In this document: one piece after another, positions 6,974 to 15,948 of the stretch
Layout of the letters: every line of letters starts with the position of its first letter
Numbering within the stretch: the first letter of the stretch is position 1
NCBI RefSeq assembly: GCF_002086485.1
Contig: NZ_MVHF01000052.1
Coordinates: 1 to 56,537, forward strand
Length of the DNA stretch: 56,537 nucleotides
Direction: 5' to 3'
Origin: Mycobacterium aquaticum
GTDB taxonomy: Bacteria; Actinomycetota; Actinomycetes; Mycobacteriales; Mycobacteriaceae
Notes under the pieces: generated by a model
What the model was told of the DNA's origin: nothing
Databases searched by the model: none
The model's input: only the letters and a program-made list of their open reading frames with translations
Position numbers and translations under genes: made by a program

Positions 6974-9900
6974 ATGACTGCGGTGGACCCCGTGCGGGTG
7001 AGCGTGCTCGGCCCGGTACAAGCCTGGGTCGGTGACGCACCGGTCGATCTCGGGGCCCGACTGCAGCGCGCGCTGCTGGCCCGGTTGGTGACGGCGCACG
7101 GGCACACCGTGTCCGTGGACCGGCTCATCGACGATCTCTGGGAAGGCGAGCCGCCGCCCAAGGCGTTGTCGGCGCTGCAGGTCTACGTCTCGCATCTGCG
7201 GCGTGTCCTCGAGCCGGGGCGGCAGCGCCGGGCCCCGGCCAGTGTCCTGGTGAGCGCCGCGCCCGGATACTGCCTGCGGCTTCCGGTCGACGCCGTCGAC
7301 TCGTGGCGGTTCGAGGCGAAAGTCACTGCGGCATATGAAGAATCGGACCCGCAACAGCGCGTGTGCCTGCTCGACGAGGCTTTGGCCGACTGGGCGGGCG
7401 ACCCGTTCGCGGGCGTCGGCGACGCGTTGTGGGCCGCGCCGGAGGTGGCCCGGCTGAACGAATTGCGACTGGCCGCGGTGGAATGCCACGCCGCCGCCTT
7501 GGTCGAGCTCGGCAGGTACGGCACCGCGATCGCGGCGCTGGAACGCCATGTGGGGGATTGCCCGGGGCGCGAGAGCGCCGCGGCCGTGCTGGCCACCGCG
7601 CTGTACCGGGCCGGACGGCAGACCGACGCGCTGGAGGCGCTGCGCCGCACCCGCGAACATCTGGTCGACGAGCTGGGACTGGAGCCGGGCCGGGCGTTGC
7701 GCGATCTCGAGCGCGACATCTTGCGTCACGCCGATCATCTGGAACCCTCGCAGCCGCAACCGCGCCCGGAGCCGGCGACGCAGTTCGCGGCAACCGACCG
7801 GCCGGATCGGTCGGCGTACGGCCGCGCCGAAGAGTTGGCCGCGATCGATGACGCTGCGCGGTCCGTCGCCGCGGGCGAGCGCGCGGTGCTGTGGATCGGG
7901 GGTGAGGCGGGCTCCGGCAAGACCACCCTGGCAGAGGCCGCCGCGGCGCGGCTGCGGGCAGCGGGATGGCGCACGGTGCATGGCCGCTGCCCTGAGGTCG
8001 ACGGGGCGCCGGCAGGCTGGGCGTGGACCGAGGTACTGCGCGAATTGGTCGACCCCGCTGTGCATTTGGACGACCGGCACGTACTGGCCCCACTGCTGCA
8101 CGACGGCGCGGCAACCGAGGCAGGGACGTTCTGGTTGGGGCAGGCGGTTGCCGACGTGGTGAGCGGGGTCGCTGACGGCCAGCCGCTGGCCGTCGTGCTC
8201 GACGATCTGCACCGCACCGACGGTCTGACGCTGGAACTGCTGCGGCTGGTGACCGACCGGATCAAGGGGTGCCGGGTGCTGGTGATCGGTACCTATCGCC
8301 CGTCGGAGGACCGCGGCGAGCTGCAGGTGGCGCGCGCGGCGCTGACGGTCCACACCGCGGCGCACCTGATGCTGGGCGGGCTGGACGCCGCGGCCACGGC
8401 CACACTGGCCGCCGACTGCGGACTGGTCGCCGTCAGCGGAGAAGCCCTGCGGCTGCTGCGGGAGCGCACCGACGGCAACCCGCTGTTCGTGCGGGAGCTG
8501 GCCCGGCTGATGGCCGCCGAGGGCCCGGATGCGGTACGGGCCTCGGTGCCGGTGGGTGTTCGAGATGTGTTGCGCCGCAGGCTCGCCCGATTACCGGGCC
8601 CGACGGTGACGGCGCTGCGTCAAGCTGCTGTGCTGGGACGCGACATCGACGTCGACCTGCTTGCCGAACTCGGCCGCGGCGATCCCGACGACCTCCTCGA
8701 TGCGCTGGAGCCGGCCGTGCTGCTCGGTCTGCTCGACGAGCCCGTCCCGGGCCGGCTGCGGTTCGCCCACGCGCTGGTGCGCGACACGCTCTACGAAGAC
8801 ACCTCGAAGCTGCGTCGCTCCCGGCTGCATGCCGCGGCGTTGGACTTGCTCACCGCGCCCGGCCGCTCGGCCGACCCGGCCGCCCTGGCACATCACGCCG
8901 TCGCGTCTGCCACCGCTCAAACCGCCTTGGCCGCTGCAGCTTTCGCGACCGAAGCGGCCGGCGAGGCGGATTCGGTCGGCGCCCACGCCGAGGCGGCCAG
9001 GCAGTGGCGTGCGGCGCTGCAGATGCTCGAACTGGCCGCGAGCCGCCGCTTGCAGCCCGAGCCCGCCGCCGTGGAGCGCGAGATCGACGTCCGCTGTGGG
9101 CTGATCTCCGCGCTGGCGCAGTCGGGCGACGCCGTCGCGGCGCGGGTGGAACTGAAGGCCGCGCTGCAGCTGCTGTCCGACAAGTCCCGCGACGACCTGA
9201 CCGTGCGCGTCCTCACCGCGTGGGACACCCCACTGGTGTGGCGCGACCGCGAGTACGACGAATCCGACGAACAGATGATCGGGCGGCTGCGCCGGATGCT
9301 GGCGGGCGAGGTCAGCACGGTCGACCGGATCAAGCTGCTCAAGGCGCTGTTCGTGGAACTGGAGGGCACCGATCCCGATGGTGCGTTGGCGGCCAGCACC
9401 GAACTGCTGGACCTGGCGCGCCGCGTGTACGCCGAGCAGCCGGAGTCGTCGGGGCGGTTGCTCTGTACAGCGCTCAACGTCCGGGCCTACTGCTCGCTGG
9501 GGCCCGACCTCGACGCCGAGCGCGAATCGATCGCCGCCGAGCTGCTACAGACCGCGGAAGCCGCCGAGCAGGCCGACTATCAAGCGGTCGCGCACTGGCT
9601 GCTCTCACTGGCGGCCGGGAATCGCTGCGATCTGGAGGCCGCCAAACGGCACGTCGACCTCGCGGTGGCGCGGGCCGGTACGGGCCAGCTCGTTCATCTG
9701 CTCGGGGTGCTCGGCCTGTTCCGTGCCCGCATGTACCTGTTGGCGGGACGCCTGGACGAGGCGGTGAGCGCCTACACCGACCTGGCGGCACGCATGGTGG
9801 AGAACGGCGCCGCCAACGGGGCCAAGCTCGCGATGGTGGGCCGGGTGACGGGTGAATTCTGCCTCGGCGATCTTGGTCTGTTGGCCGACGAGCTGGTGTT

Positions 9901-10291
9901 CTTCTATCGCGAGGTGTCGGTCGCCGCGCTGGATGCGGCGGTGCTGGCGCTGGCGGCGCGCGATCGCGAGGCGGAGGCCCGTCGGCTGTGGCAGGACCGC
10001 GGGCCCATCGAGCGGGCCTATTTCTGGCTGCCGTTCACCGTGCTGCGGGTCAATGCCGCGGTGGCGCTGGGCGACGTCGACGAAATCCGGGCGCGGGCGG
10101 CGGAACTGATGCCCTACTCCGGCCGGATCGCCGGACTCGGCGTCGACGGGTTGATGGTCGGCCCGGTCGACGACGCCCTCGCCGCGGCCGCCGACGCGCT
10201 GGGCCGGCCCGATGAGGCCCGCGGCTACCGCGAATTCGCCGCGGCGCTGCGCGACCGGCTGGCGGCCGAGGCCCGGCGCTTCATCGACTGA
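6974..10291 (+). CDS. Large BTAD/AAA transcriptional regulator (SARP/AfsR-like)
   Basis: A 1105-aa regulator. The N-terminus is an OmpR-type winged helix (about 5-95, VSVLGPVQAWVGDAPVDLGA ... LQVYVSHLRRVLEPG), followed by a bacterial transcriptional activation domain (about 100-245, ending DELGLEPGRALRDLERDIL). Next is a P-loop ATPase with Walker A GGEAGSGKTT (about 309-318) and Walker B LAVVLDDLH (about 405). The long C-terminal helical region is TPR-like. This is the SARP/AfsR layout, usually a pathway-specific activator controlled by ATP and protein partners. It starts 13 nt after serS and is convergent with the hemerythrin gene (3 nt apart). No obvious biosynthetic cluster sits beside it, so its targets are unknown. 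Confidence 0.9.
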   Translation: MTAVDPVRVSVLGPVQAWVGDAPVDLGARLQRALLARLVTAHGHTVSVDRLIDDLWEGEPPPKALSALQVYVSHLRRVLEPGRQRRAPASVLVSAAPGYCLRLPVDAVDSWRFEAKVTAAYEESDPQQRVCLLDEALADWAGDPFAGVGDALWAAPEVARLNELRLAAVECHAAALVELGRYGTAIAALERHVGDCPGRESAAAVLATALYRAGRQTDALEALRRTREHLVDELGLEPGRALRDLERDILRHADHLEPSQPQPRPEPATQFAATDRPDRSAYGRAEELAAIDDAARSVAAGERAVLWIGGEAGSGKTTLAEAAAARLRAAGWRTVHGRCPEVDGAPAGWAWTEVLRELVDPAVHLDDRHVLAPLLHDGAATEAGTFWLGQAVADVVSGVADGQPLAVVLDDLHRTDGLTLELLRLVTDRIKGCRVLVIGTYRPSEDRGELQVARAALTVHTAAHLMLGGLDAAATATLAADCGLVAVSGEALRLLRERTDGNPLFVRELARLMAAEGPDAVRASVPVGVRDVLRRRLARLPGPTVTALRQAAVLGRDIDVDLLAELGRGDPDDLLDALEPAVLLGLLDEPVPGRLRFAHALVRDTLYEDTSKLRRSRLHAAALDLLTAPGRSADPAALAHHAVASATAQTALAAAAFATEAAGEADSVGAHAEAARQWRAALQMLELAASRRLQPEPAAVEREIDVRCGLISALAQSGDAVAARVELKAALQLLSDKSRDDLTVRVLTAWDTPLVWRDREYDESDEQMIGRLRRMLAGEVSTVDRIKLLKALFVELEGTDPDGALAASTELLDLARRVYAEQPESSGRLLCTALNVRAYCSLGPDLDAERESIAAELLQTAEAAEQADYQAVAHWLLSLAAGNRCDLEAAKRHVDLAVARAGTGQLVHLLGVLGLFRARMYLLAGRLDEAVSAYTDLAARMVENGAANGAKLAMVGRVTGEFCLGDLGLLADELVFFYREVSVAALDAAVLALAARDREAEARRLWQDRGPIERAYFWLPFTVLRVNAAVALGDVDEIRARAAELMPYSGRIAGLGVDGLMVGPVDDALAAAADALGRPDEARGYREFAAALRDRLAAEARRFID

Positions 10292-10294
10292 GCG

Positions 10295-10978
10295 TCACCG
10301 GCCGAAGACGGCCCGTTCCAGCCGACGGTGCCGCACCCGCAGCGCGGCGAGCAGGATCCGCAGCCCCAGACCCGCGTGCTGCGCGAACTCGGTGCGCTCG
10401 TCGTCGGTCATCACCGCGAGCGACCGGGGCCCGTCGAACGACATCCGCGCGCCGTCCCGGGCGGCGGCCTCCACAGCCGTCCAATCCGCCACCGAGACGT
10501 GCTCGCTGATCAGCGCAAACACTTCCATCTCTTCGTCGTTGATGTGGTCGGTCAGCAGTGTCGAGAGCTCGGCGAGTTCGATGGCCATCAGACCGGCGAC
10601 CCGGCGGTCGCCCATCGACAACCGGAACGCCGCGGCCCGCGCGCGCAGTTGGTCCAGCCGCGGATCCAGCGCGGCGTGGTCGTCGGTCAGCTCGCTGAGG
10701 TCCAAGTGGCTGCCCACGCTGGCCTGGATGACCGGCCACAGCACGGTGTCCTCGGTGCTGTGGTGGTGATGGATCGAATCGCAGAGCATCTCCACATAGC
10801 GCGAGATGGCGCGGGCCCGGCCGGGCGTGCAGATCACGTCACGGTCGCGGACCGCCATGGCCAGCTCGGTCAGGCGGGTCAGATCCGCCAGCATGGCGCG
10901 GTGGGCCAGGGTGATGCCCAGCAGATCCGGTGCGGGGTCGCCCGCGCGGCGGGGTTCGACGGTGACGGTGGTGGGCAC
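10295..10978 (-). CDS. Hemerythrin HHE domain protein
   Basis: A 227-aa soluble protein with a hemerythrin-like four-helix fold. Candidate di-iron ligands include His26 (TLAHRAML), the His cluster in DSIHHHHSTEDT (His70-73 and Glu76), and the later DDHAALD and DHINDEEMEVF segments. Such proteins bind oxygen or nitric oxide, or act in redox and iron sensing. GTG at 10978 is chosen because AGGAG lies 7 nt upstream; a frame extending to 11047 lacks domain similarity. It is divergent from the uncharacterised gene at 11098. The specific role is not known. Confidence 0.85.
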   Translation of the reverse strand: MPTTVTVEPRRAGDPAPDLLGITLAHRAMLADLTRLTELAMAVRDRDVICTPGRARAISRYVEMLCDSIHHHHSTEDTVLWPVIQASVGSHLDLSELTDDHAALDPRLDQLRARAAAFRLSMGDRRVAGLMAIELAELSTLLTDHINDEEMEVFALISEHVSVADWTAVEAAARDGARMSFDGPRSLAVMTDDERTEFAQHAGLGLRILLAALRVRHRRLERAVFGR

Positions 10979-11097
10979 GGCGGTACTCCTCGGACTGGGT
11001 GCTCGGACTCTGGGTGCAATGTCGGAGAACAGCCTGACGGCGGCCACTTAAGCACGACTTGTCACCGGCTTGTCGCGCCCACAGTAGGGTTGCAGCC

Positions 11098-11913
11098 ATG
11101 ATCGATATCGACCTTGCCGAGCTGCGGAATTGGTTTGGGTTCGGCGTGGCGGGTAACTTCGCCGGCCATCTCGAGCAGGCGGGGGAGGCCGGTGATTTCG
11201 TCAAGGTCGTCACCGAAGGCTATGCGCCCAAAGGTATTTTCCCGTGGTACGCACCTGGCCGCGACGACTTCCTCGGCGAGTTCCCGTTGTCCAACGACGC
11301 CATCGTGCTGCCCGCCGCGGGGGAGAGCAACGGGCCGTTGAACCTGCAGATCGAACCCGAGGTCGGGGTCGCCTGCCGGGTGGTGTGGAACGGCGACACC
11401 GTGGTGCGGTTGGAGCCGTTCGCGCTGGGTGCGTTCAACGACTGCTCGATCCGGCGGCCCGGTGCCCCCAAGATCAGCTACAAGAAGAACTGGGGCCCGG
11501 CATCGAAAGGCGTTGCGCCGCAGTTCTTCGACATCAGTGACCTGACCCCCGACGGCCCGACGGCCACCATGCGGTTGGTCTGCTTCCTGCGGGACGGGGA
11601 CGGTGAGCAGCACGCCTATGGCGTCGACTCCCCGTTGGTCGGTTATTCGTACTACGGCGAGGTGCTGCTGGACTGGATTGTCGAGCGGTTGGCCAACCAG
11701 AAGGGTTCGGCGGACACGCCGTTGGAGGATGTCGGCGCCCTGATGGTGGCCAGCGGGCATCCGCGCAACGTGCTGATCGGCATCGGCGCGACCCGCTACA
11801 CGCCGCTGGGAGAGTCGACCTTCCTCAAGCCGGGCGACGAGGCCATCGTGCGGGTCTACGACACCGTGACAGACGCGGCATCCGAACTGCGACAGGTGGT
11901 TTCGGACAGCTGA
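11098..11913 (+). CDS. Conserved uncharacterised protein, possibly DUF5718
   Basis: A 271-aa soluble protein starting MIDIDLAELRNWFGFGVAGN. I believe it belongs to the DUF5718 family, but this is from memory. It contains EPEVGVACRVVWNGDTVVRL and a GAFNDCSIRRPGAPKISYKK segment with NWGPASKG, reminiscent of the fumarylacetoacetase-like fold. In that fold such charged loops bind a metal and an acyl-type substrate, so an enzymatic role is possible but unproven. The ATG at 11098 has no strong ribosome binding site, and the homologous sequence starts there. It is convergent with the Rv3819-like gene (10 nt apart). Confidence 0.65.
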   Translation: MIDIDLAELRNWFGFGVAGNFAGHLEQAGEAGDFVKVVTEGYAPKGIFPWYAPGRDDFLGEFPLSNDAIVLPAAGESNGPLNLQIEPEVGVACRVVWNGDTVVRLEPFALGAFNDCSIRRPGAPKISYKKNWGPASKGVAPQFFDISDLTPDGPTATMRLVCFLRDGDGEQHAYGVDSPLVGYSYYGEVLLDWIVERLANQKGSADTPLEDVGALMVASGHPRNVLIGIGATRYTPLGESTFLKPGDEAIVRVYDTVTDAASELRQVVSDS

Positions 11914-11923
11914 GCCCTCGTGG

Positions 11924-12259
11924 TCACGCCTTGTGCAGCACCTCGTCGAGCATCTGGGTGAACTTCTCCGGATCGGCCGGGGTGAAAGCCGGCCGCCAGT
12001 AGGATCCGTCGATCTCGAGAGTCACGAGGGTCGACCGCAGTGGCCGCCCGACATCCAACGGCAGCCACCGGCGCAGATCCGAACTGCCCCACAACCGGAA
12101 GCGGTGCAGCATGTTCAGCGACTCGGCCTTGTAGGTGCGGATGTCGCGCAGCGGGATGACCTTCGAAGTGCCCGACGGAAAGTGGTAGCGCCGCAACGTG
12201 ATCGCCTGACGGTCCAACTGGATCAGACCGTCGTCGTAGTACTGGTGCGGTGCGCTCAC
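11924..12259 (-). CDS. Conserved 111-aa protein, Rv3819-like
   Basis: A 111-aa protein starting with GTG (VSAPHQYYDDGLIQLDRQAI). The alternating beta pattern, with YHFPSGTSKVIPLRDIRTYK and a terminal helix FTQMLDEVLHKA, resembles a small PH-like fold. No membrane segment or catalytic motif is obvious. Its GTGA start overlaps the stop of the Rieske/MBL gene by 4 nt, so the two are translationally coupled. Rv3819 in M. tuberculosis is also 111 aa and follows the Rieske gene Rv3818, so the pair is conserved. Function unknown; a partner of the Rieske protein is an inference from context. Confidence 0.75.
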   Translation of the reverse strand: MSAPHQYYDDGLIQLDRQAITLRRYHFPSGTSKVIPLRDIRTYKAESLNMLHRFRLWGSSDLRRWLPLDVGRPLRSTLVTLEIDGSYWRPAFTPADPEKFTQMLDEVLHKA

Positions 12260-13827
12260 AACTTGGCGTCCGGCATTTTCTGCTCCTCGCGTGCGCACCT
12301 CAACTCGTGTCCCTTGGTGGTCAGGCACTTGCCGTTCTGCAGGTTCCACTGCCAGCCGTGCAGGTTGCAGGTGAGGGTGTTTCCTTCCACCACACCGAAT
12401 TTCGACAGGTCCGCCTTCAGGTGCGGGCAGCGCCGCTGCACCTCCCAGCCGTCGAGCGTGATGGTGGCGGTGTCGTCGTGCGCCTCGGCGAACCAGCCGT
12501 CGGCGTAGGCGATCCGCTCGTCGGTGAGGCATTTGAAGAACGTGTACAGATACTCGTTGTAGCCACCGACGCGCCAGGCCCGGAAGCGGGTGGACAGGAA
12601 GATGGTGTTGACCCAGTCCGGCTCGTTGTCGCGCAGCACCGTCCGGACCAACTCGGGCGCGATCTCGAATCCGTAGCGGAACTTCTCGTCGGCAATCGGT
12701 TCGCGCACAGAGCGTTTCGGGAAGTCCAGCACCACCGTCTCGGCGCCGAGGCGCAGCTCGACCGGGTAGCCGATGCCGTCGCAGATCTGGTCCGACTGCA
12801 GCATGATCGGTTCGAAGACCGCACGCAGCGGTTCGAGCAGCGGTTCTCCGGCGGCGGGCGCCCAGCCGGCTTTCTCCGCGGCCAGCACGGGGGCCATCCG
12901 CTGGGCGTAGTCCTCGATGTAGGCGGCCTTGCCGGTGGTGAACACGGCCTCGGGGTCTTCGATCGGATGGCTGAGCCCGTTCAGCTCGGAGCCGGTGAAA
13001 TCGGCGACCGACCCGGGCACCATGAGCAGGCCGCGGTCATGGCCGTGGCTGCGCATCTGATCGAGGAACACCACCTGGTCGGGGAAGATGTTCGCCGGGT
13101 CGCCATGGTCGTCGTTGAGGTCGCGCAGCTCCGGGTCCAGGAAGCAGGGCGGACCGGCCGACGGGATCACCCAGGTGGCCCCGACCTGGGCGATGTACTG
13201 GCGGCAGCGGTCCATCTGGCGCTGGCGCTTCTGGATACCGAAGGCCTCCTTGGCCCGCTCGGGCATGTCGTAGACCATCGGGTACCAGATGGCGCCGGAG
13301 TACTGCAGCATGTGCACGTCGATCTGGCCGAAGTCGGCATGCAGCACGTCAAGGTCGACCGGCCGGGCGTCGTTCATGTTGAACGCGGTCGTGACGCCGT
13401 CGGACACCACCAGTCCGGAGTCGCCGATCGGGCCGTCCGCGGGGGCCCGCAACGCGATGATCATGACGTCGAGGTCGCCCTTGGGCCCGCTGACGGTGTG
13501 CTTGACCGAATCCGTGGTCTCGAAGAACGTGTGGAAGCCCAGCTTCTCCAGCTCGCGGCGCAGGTCCGGCACGGGATAGTCCGGCAGCAGCACCACGGCG
13601 TCCTTGTTGACGTGGCGGCGCAGGTTCTCCGGGTCGAAGTGGTCCTTGTGCAGATGCGAGACGTAGAGGTAGTCGACGTCGCCGAGCGCCGCCCAATCCA
13701 GCTGGCTGTTGTCGGGGAACGGGAACCACGACGCGAAGTACGCCGGGTTGACCCACGGATCGCACAAGATGCTGCCGGCCCTGGTATCGATCCGGAAGCC
13801 GGCATGTCCGACGCTTGTGACCTGCAC
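12256..13827 (-). CDS. Metallo-beta-lactamase fold / Rieske [2Fe-2S] fusion protein (Rv3818-like)
   Basis: A 523-aa protein joining two metal centres. The N-terminal UlaG/RomA-like metallo-beta-lactamase fold (about 1-260) shows SHLHKDHFDP, i.e. His58, His60, Asp62 and His63 of the HxHxDH motif. The C-terminal Rieske domain (about 440-515) has CPH (Cys467, His469) and CNLH (Cys487, His490), the [2Fe-2S] ligand pattern. The layout recalls CMP-Neu5Ac hydroxylase (CMAH), which also joins Rieske and MBL-like parts, but in the opposite order. The 516-aa Rv3818 of M. tuberculosis is similar. A redox or hydroxylase role is inferred; the substrate is unknown. It is co-translated with the 111-aa gene. 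Confidence 0.85.
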   Translation of the reverse strand: MQVTSVGHAGFRIDTRAGSILCDPWVNPAYFASWFPFPDNSQLDWAALGDVDYLYVSHLHKDHFDPENLRRHVNKDAVVLLPDYPVPDLRRELEKLGFHTFFETTDSVKHTVSGPKGDLDVMIIALRAPADGPIGDSGLVVSDGVTTAFNMNDARPVDLDVLHADFGQIDVHMLQYSGAIWYPMVYDMPERAKEAFGIQKRQRQMDRCRQYIAQVGATWVIPSAGPPCFLDPELRDLNDDHGDPANIFPDQVVFLDQMRSHGHDRGLLMVPGSVADFTGSELNGLSHPIEDPEAVFTTGKAAYIEDYAQRMAPVLAAEKAGWAPAAGEPLLEPLRAVFEPIMLQSDQICDGIGYPVELRLGAETVVLDFPKRSVREPIADEKFRYGFEIAPELVRTVLRDNEPDWVNTIFLSTRFRAWRVGGYNEYLYTFFKCLTDERIAYADGWFAEAHDDTATITLDGWEVQRRCPHLKADLSKFGVVEGNTLTCNLHGWQWNLQNGKCLTTKGHELRCAREEQKMPDAKL

Positions 13828-13912
13828 GAATAGCCTTTCGATTCAGAACATGGAGCGCCAGCCAGCCTAGCCGGAATCCGGCGACGCGCCGAAGCGCCGC
13901 TGGCCAGCGGTG

Positions 13913-15091
13913 TCAGTACGACTCGACGACCAGGCACTCGGCCAGTCCTATGCCCAGGTGCGCGGCCAGACCGGCGAAGAACGCGTCGCGGTCGATGACG
14001 GCATCGGGGGGATGCACGCCGGGCTCGGTCGCGAGGCCGGTTGCGATCTGGGCGGCACCGAGGGCGAGCGGGACCCCGGTCGCCTCGGCCATGCCGGGTG
14101 GGAACCCGGCGGGTGTCAGCCGGGCCAGCACTCGGCGGCGTTCTCCGCCGCGGGTACCGGTGAGCGCGGCGAAGAACGGCGGCAGCTCGCCGGGTGACTC
14201 GAAGCGGTGGGTGCGGGCGGCTGATCGCAGCGCGGTCCAGCCACCGGGGGTGGCCAGCCGTCGGGCGGCGGTGTGGATGTCGATGCGGTCGCGGTCGATG
14301 TCGGTCCGCAACACGTCGAGGTAGGCGGCTGTGGAGCGGCGCAGGACCATGGCGTTGACGACATCACCGCTGGGCCGCAGGGTGCGGTGCAGTGTGACGG
14401 GTTCGGGGTGTCCCACGGTGTAGGCCGTGCCCGTTCGCCCGCCGGGCAGTCGCAGCCGGACCGGTCGCAGCGGTGGTTCGTGGCTGACATGGCCGCCGCG
14501 CACCACCGCGACCGTGCCGCTGAGCTGTTGCATCCAGTGCACGACGGCCGCCGACGGTTGTCCGTCGTCCCGTAGCAACGCGGCGTCCGCATCGGTCAGC
14601 ACGCCTGCCCCGGGTGGGTCCACCGGCCACGCCGTGCAGATGTCGTGCACGGTGTCGAGTTGGTCGGCACCAAGCGCCGCCAGCAGATTCGACACCCCGG
14701 GACTGGCGCCCATGCCGATGATCGCGGTCACCCCGGCCGCGTGTGCGGCGGTATGGAGGTTGAGCAGGCTCAGCGTCGGCTCCCAGTCGTCGCAGATGTC
14801 GACGTAGTGCGTGCGCGTGTCGATCGCGGCCCGCAGCACGGTCGGACCGAACAGGTAGTACGGGCCGACGGTGTTGATGACCAGGTCGGCTTCGGCGAGC
14901 AGGGCGTGCAACGCTGCCACGTCGGTCACGTCGATGGGCTGCGCGCGCACGCCGACGGTACGGGCGAGCGCCGCAGCACCTGCGTGGTCCCGGTCGGCGA
15001 CGACGATATCCTCGAAGATGTTGAGCGCGCTGGCTTTTCGGACGGCAGTGGCTCCCATTGCGCCCGCGCCGCCGAGCGCCACCAGCTTCAT
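13913..15091 (-). CDS. Saccharopine dehydrogenase-like NAD(P)-binding protein
   Basis: A 392-aa protein with an N-terminal Rossmann fold (MKLVALGGAGAMGATAVRKA, GxGxxG type) and an Asp after the second beta strand (VVADRD). This is the saccharopine dehydrogenase / homospermidine synthase-like superfamily. The segment LVINTVGPYYLFGPTVLRAA and GMGASPGVSNLLAALGADQL are typical of this family. The substrate is unknown. The start is ATG at 15091; it overlaps the stop of the PaaX-type regulator by 4 nt (ATGA), so the two genes are co-translated and the regulator probably controls this enzyme. Confidence 0.85.
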   Translation of the reverse strand: MKLVALGGAGAMGATAVRKASALNIFEDIVVADRDHAGAAALARTVGVRAQPIDVTDVAALHALLAEADLVINTVGPYYLFGPTVLRAAIDTRTHYVDICDDWEPTLSLLNLHTAAHAAGVTAIIGMGASPGVSNLLAALGADQLDTVHDICTAWPVDPPGAGVLTDADAALLRDDGQPSAAVVHWMQQLSGTVAVVRGGHVSHEPPLRPVRLRLPGGRTGTAYTVGHPEPVTLHRTLRPSGDVVNAMVLRRSTAAYLDVLRTDIDRDRIDIHTAARRLATPGGWTALRSAARTHRFESPGELPPFFAALTGTRGGERRRVLARLTPAGFPPGMAEATGVPLALGAAQIATGLATEPGVHPPDAVIDRDAFFAGLAAHLGIGLAECLVVESY

Positions 15092-15930
15092 GGTCTCCCT
15101 GCGAGGGTGTCGTGGTAGCGCGTGAAGAGTGCGGGCGCGGTGGCGTCGGCCAACGCGCTCAACCGTGCCCAACAGTGAGCGAACGCGGCTCTGGCCGTCG
15201 CGCCGATCCACGGTTGTGGCAGTAATTCTGGCGCGAGCAGGGGATCGGGCTCCATGGCCCGGGTGAACTCGATCGCCAATTCGATACCGATGCGCACGCG
15301 TTCGGTCCCGGGCAGATGGTCGCGCAGGGCCGCGTCGCAGGTACGGCTGAGTTCCAGCAGGCGGTGGTGCCGAGCCGCGATATCGTCAAGCGGCCAGAGT
15401 CGCGCTGCGATCTGCTGTGGCGCGGTGTGCTCACCGACGGTGAGATCCGTCGTGGTCAGTTGCGAAACATACTGGGCCACATCAAGTTCGGCCACGAGCG
15501 TGGTGACGTGGGGCTCCCACGGGTTGGCCGATACGTACAGACCGCCTTGGATCGGGGCACCGCCGAGTCGCACGATGCCGTCGCGCATCGCGTCGCGGGC
15601 CGGGCGCAGGGATTCCGGGATCGCGAAGGCCACCAGGTGCCAGCGCCCATCCCACGGCGCGTGTCCACCGTCCTGCTCGTAGGCGTACCGGACGAACTCC
15701 ACGTCGGGATCGAGGGTTTTGCGCAACGCGGCGCTCGCCCGCAGCAGTGCCCGCCTGCCGCGGCCCTCTTGCGTGAACTGCCCCTCGGTCACGGCGCGTC
15801 GGATGCACAGCCGGACCTGTTGGTCGGTCATGCCGAGTGCGTTGCCCACCGCGTACAGATCGCCGGTGTCGATCGTGGCGTCGGCGCGCACCATGCTCTC
15901 GAGCAGCACGCGGGTCGATATTTCGTTCAT
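15088..15930 (-). CDS. PaaX family transcriptional regulator
   Basis: A 280-aa regulator with an N-terminal winged helix (about 5-70, LLESMVRADATIDTGDLYAV and MTDQQVRLCIRRAVTEGQF), a central ferredoxin-like segment (GGAPIQGGLYVSANPWEPHV) and a C-terminal helical domain, the layout of PaaX repressors. In other bacteria PaaX represses phenylacetate catabolism in response to phenylacetyl-CoA, but no paa genes are present here. The start ATG at 15930 lies only 18 bp from the divergent hydrolase start, so autoregulation through the shared region is likely. The ATGA overlap with the dehydrogenase links the two. Confidence 0.85.
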   Translation of the reverse strand: MNEISTRVLLESMVRADATIDTGDLYAVGNALGMTDQQVRLCIRRAVTEGQFTQEGRGRRALLRASAALRKTLDPDVEFVRYAYEQDGGHAPWDGRWHLVAFAIPESLRPARDAMRDGIVRLGGAPIQGGLYVSANPWEPHVTTLVAELDVAQYVSQLTTTDLTVGEHTAPQQIAARLWPLDDIAARHHRLLELSRTCDAALRDHLPGTERVRIGIELAIEFTRAMEPDPLLAPELLPQPWIGATARAAFAHCWARLSALADATAPALFTRYHDTLAGRP

Positions 15931-15948
15931 AACGTATACGATCGTAAC
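15931..15948. promoter_or_regulatory. 18-bp divergent promoter with perfect palindrome
   Basis: Only 18 bases separate the two divergent start codons. They include the perfect 10-bp palindrome TACGATCGTA (15937-15946), next to GTATAC. Read in either direction the palindrome supplies TACGAT, a good mycobacterial -10 hexamer, 6-10 bases before each start codon. The transcripts would therefore be leaderless or nearly so. It is the obvious place for the PaaX-type regulator to bind. Confidence 0.65.

Noticed and set aside
12281..12296. 16-mer shared with the fbpD upstream repeat taken as proof of a mobile repeat family
   Set aside because: In a 56-kb GC-rich window one such match can arise by chance, and here it lies in coding sequence of the Rieske protein. 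It is reported only as a clue.
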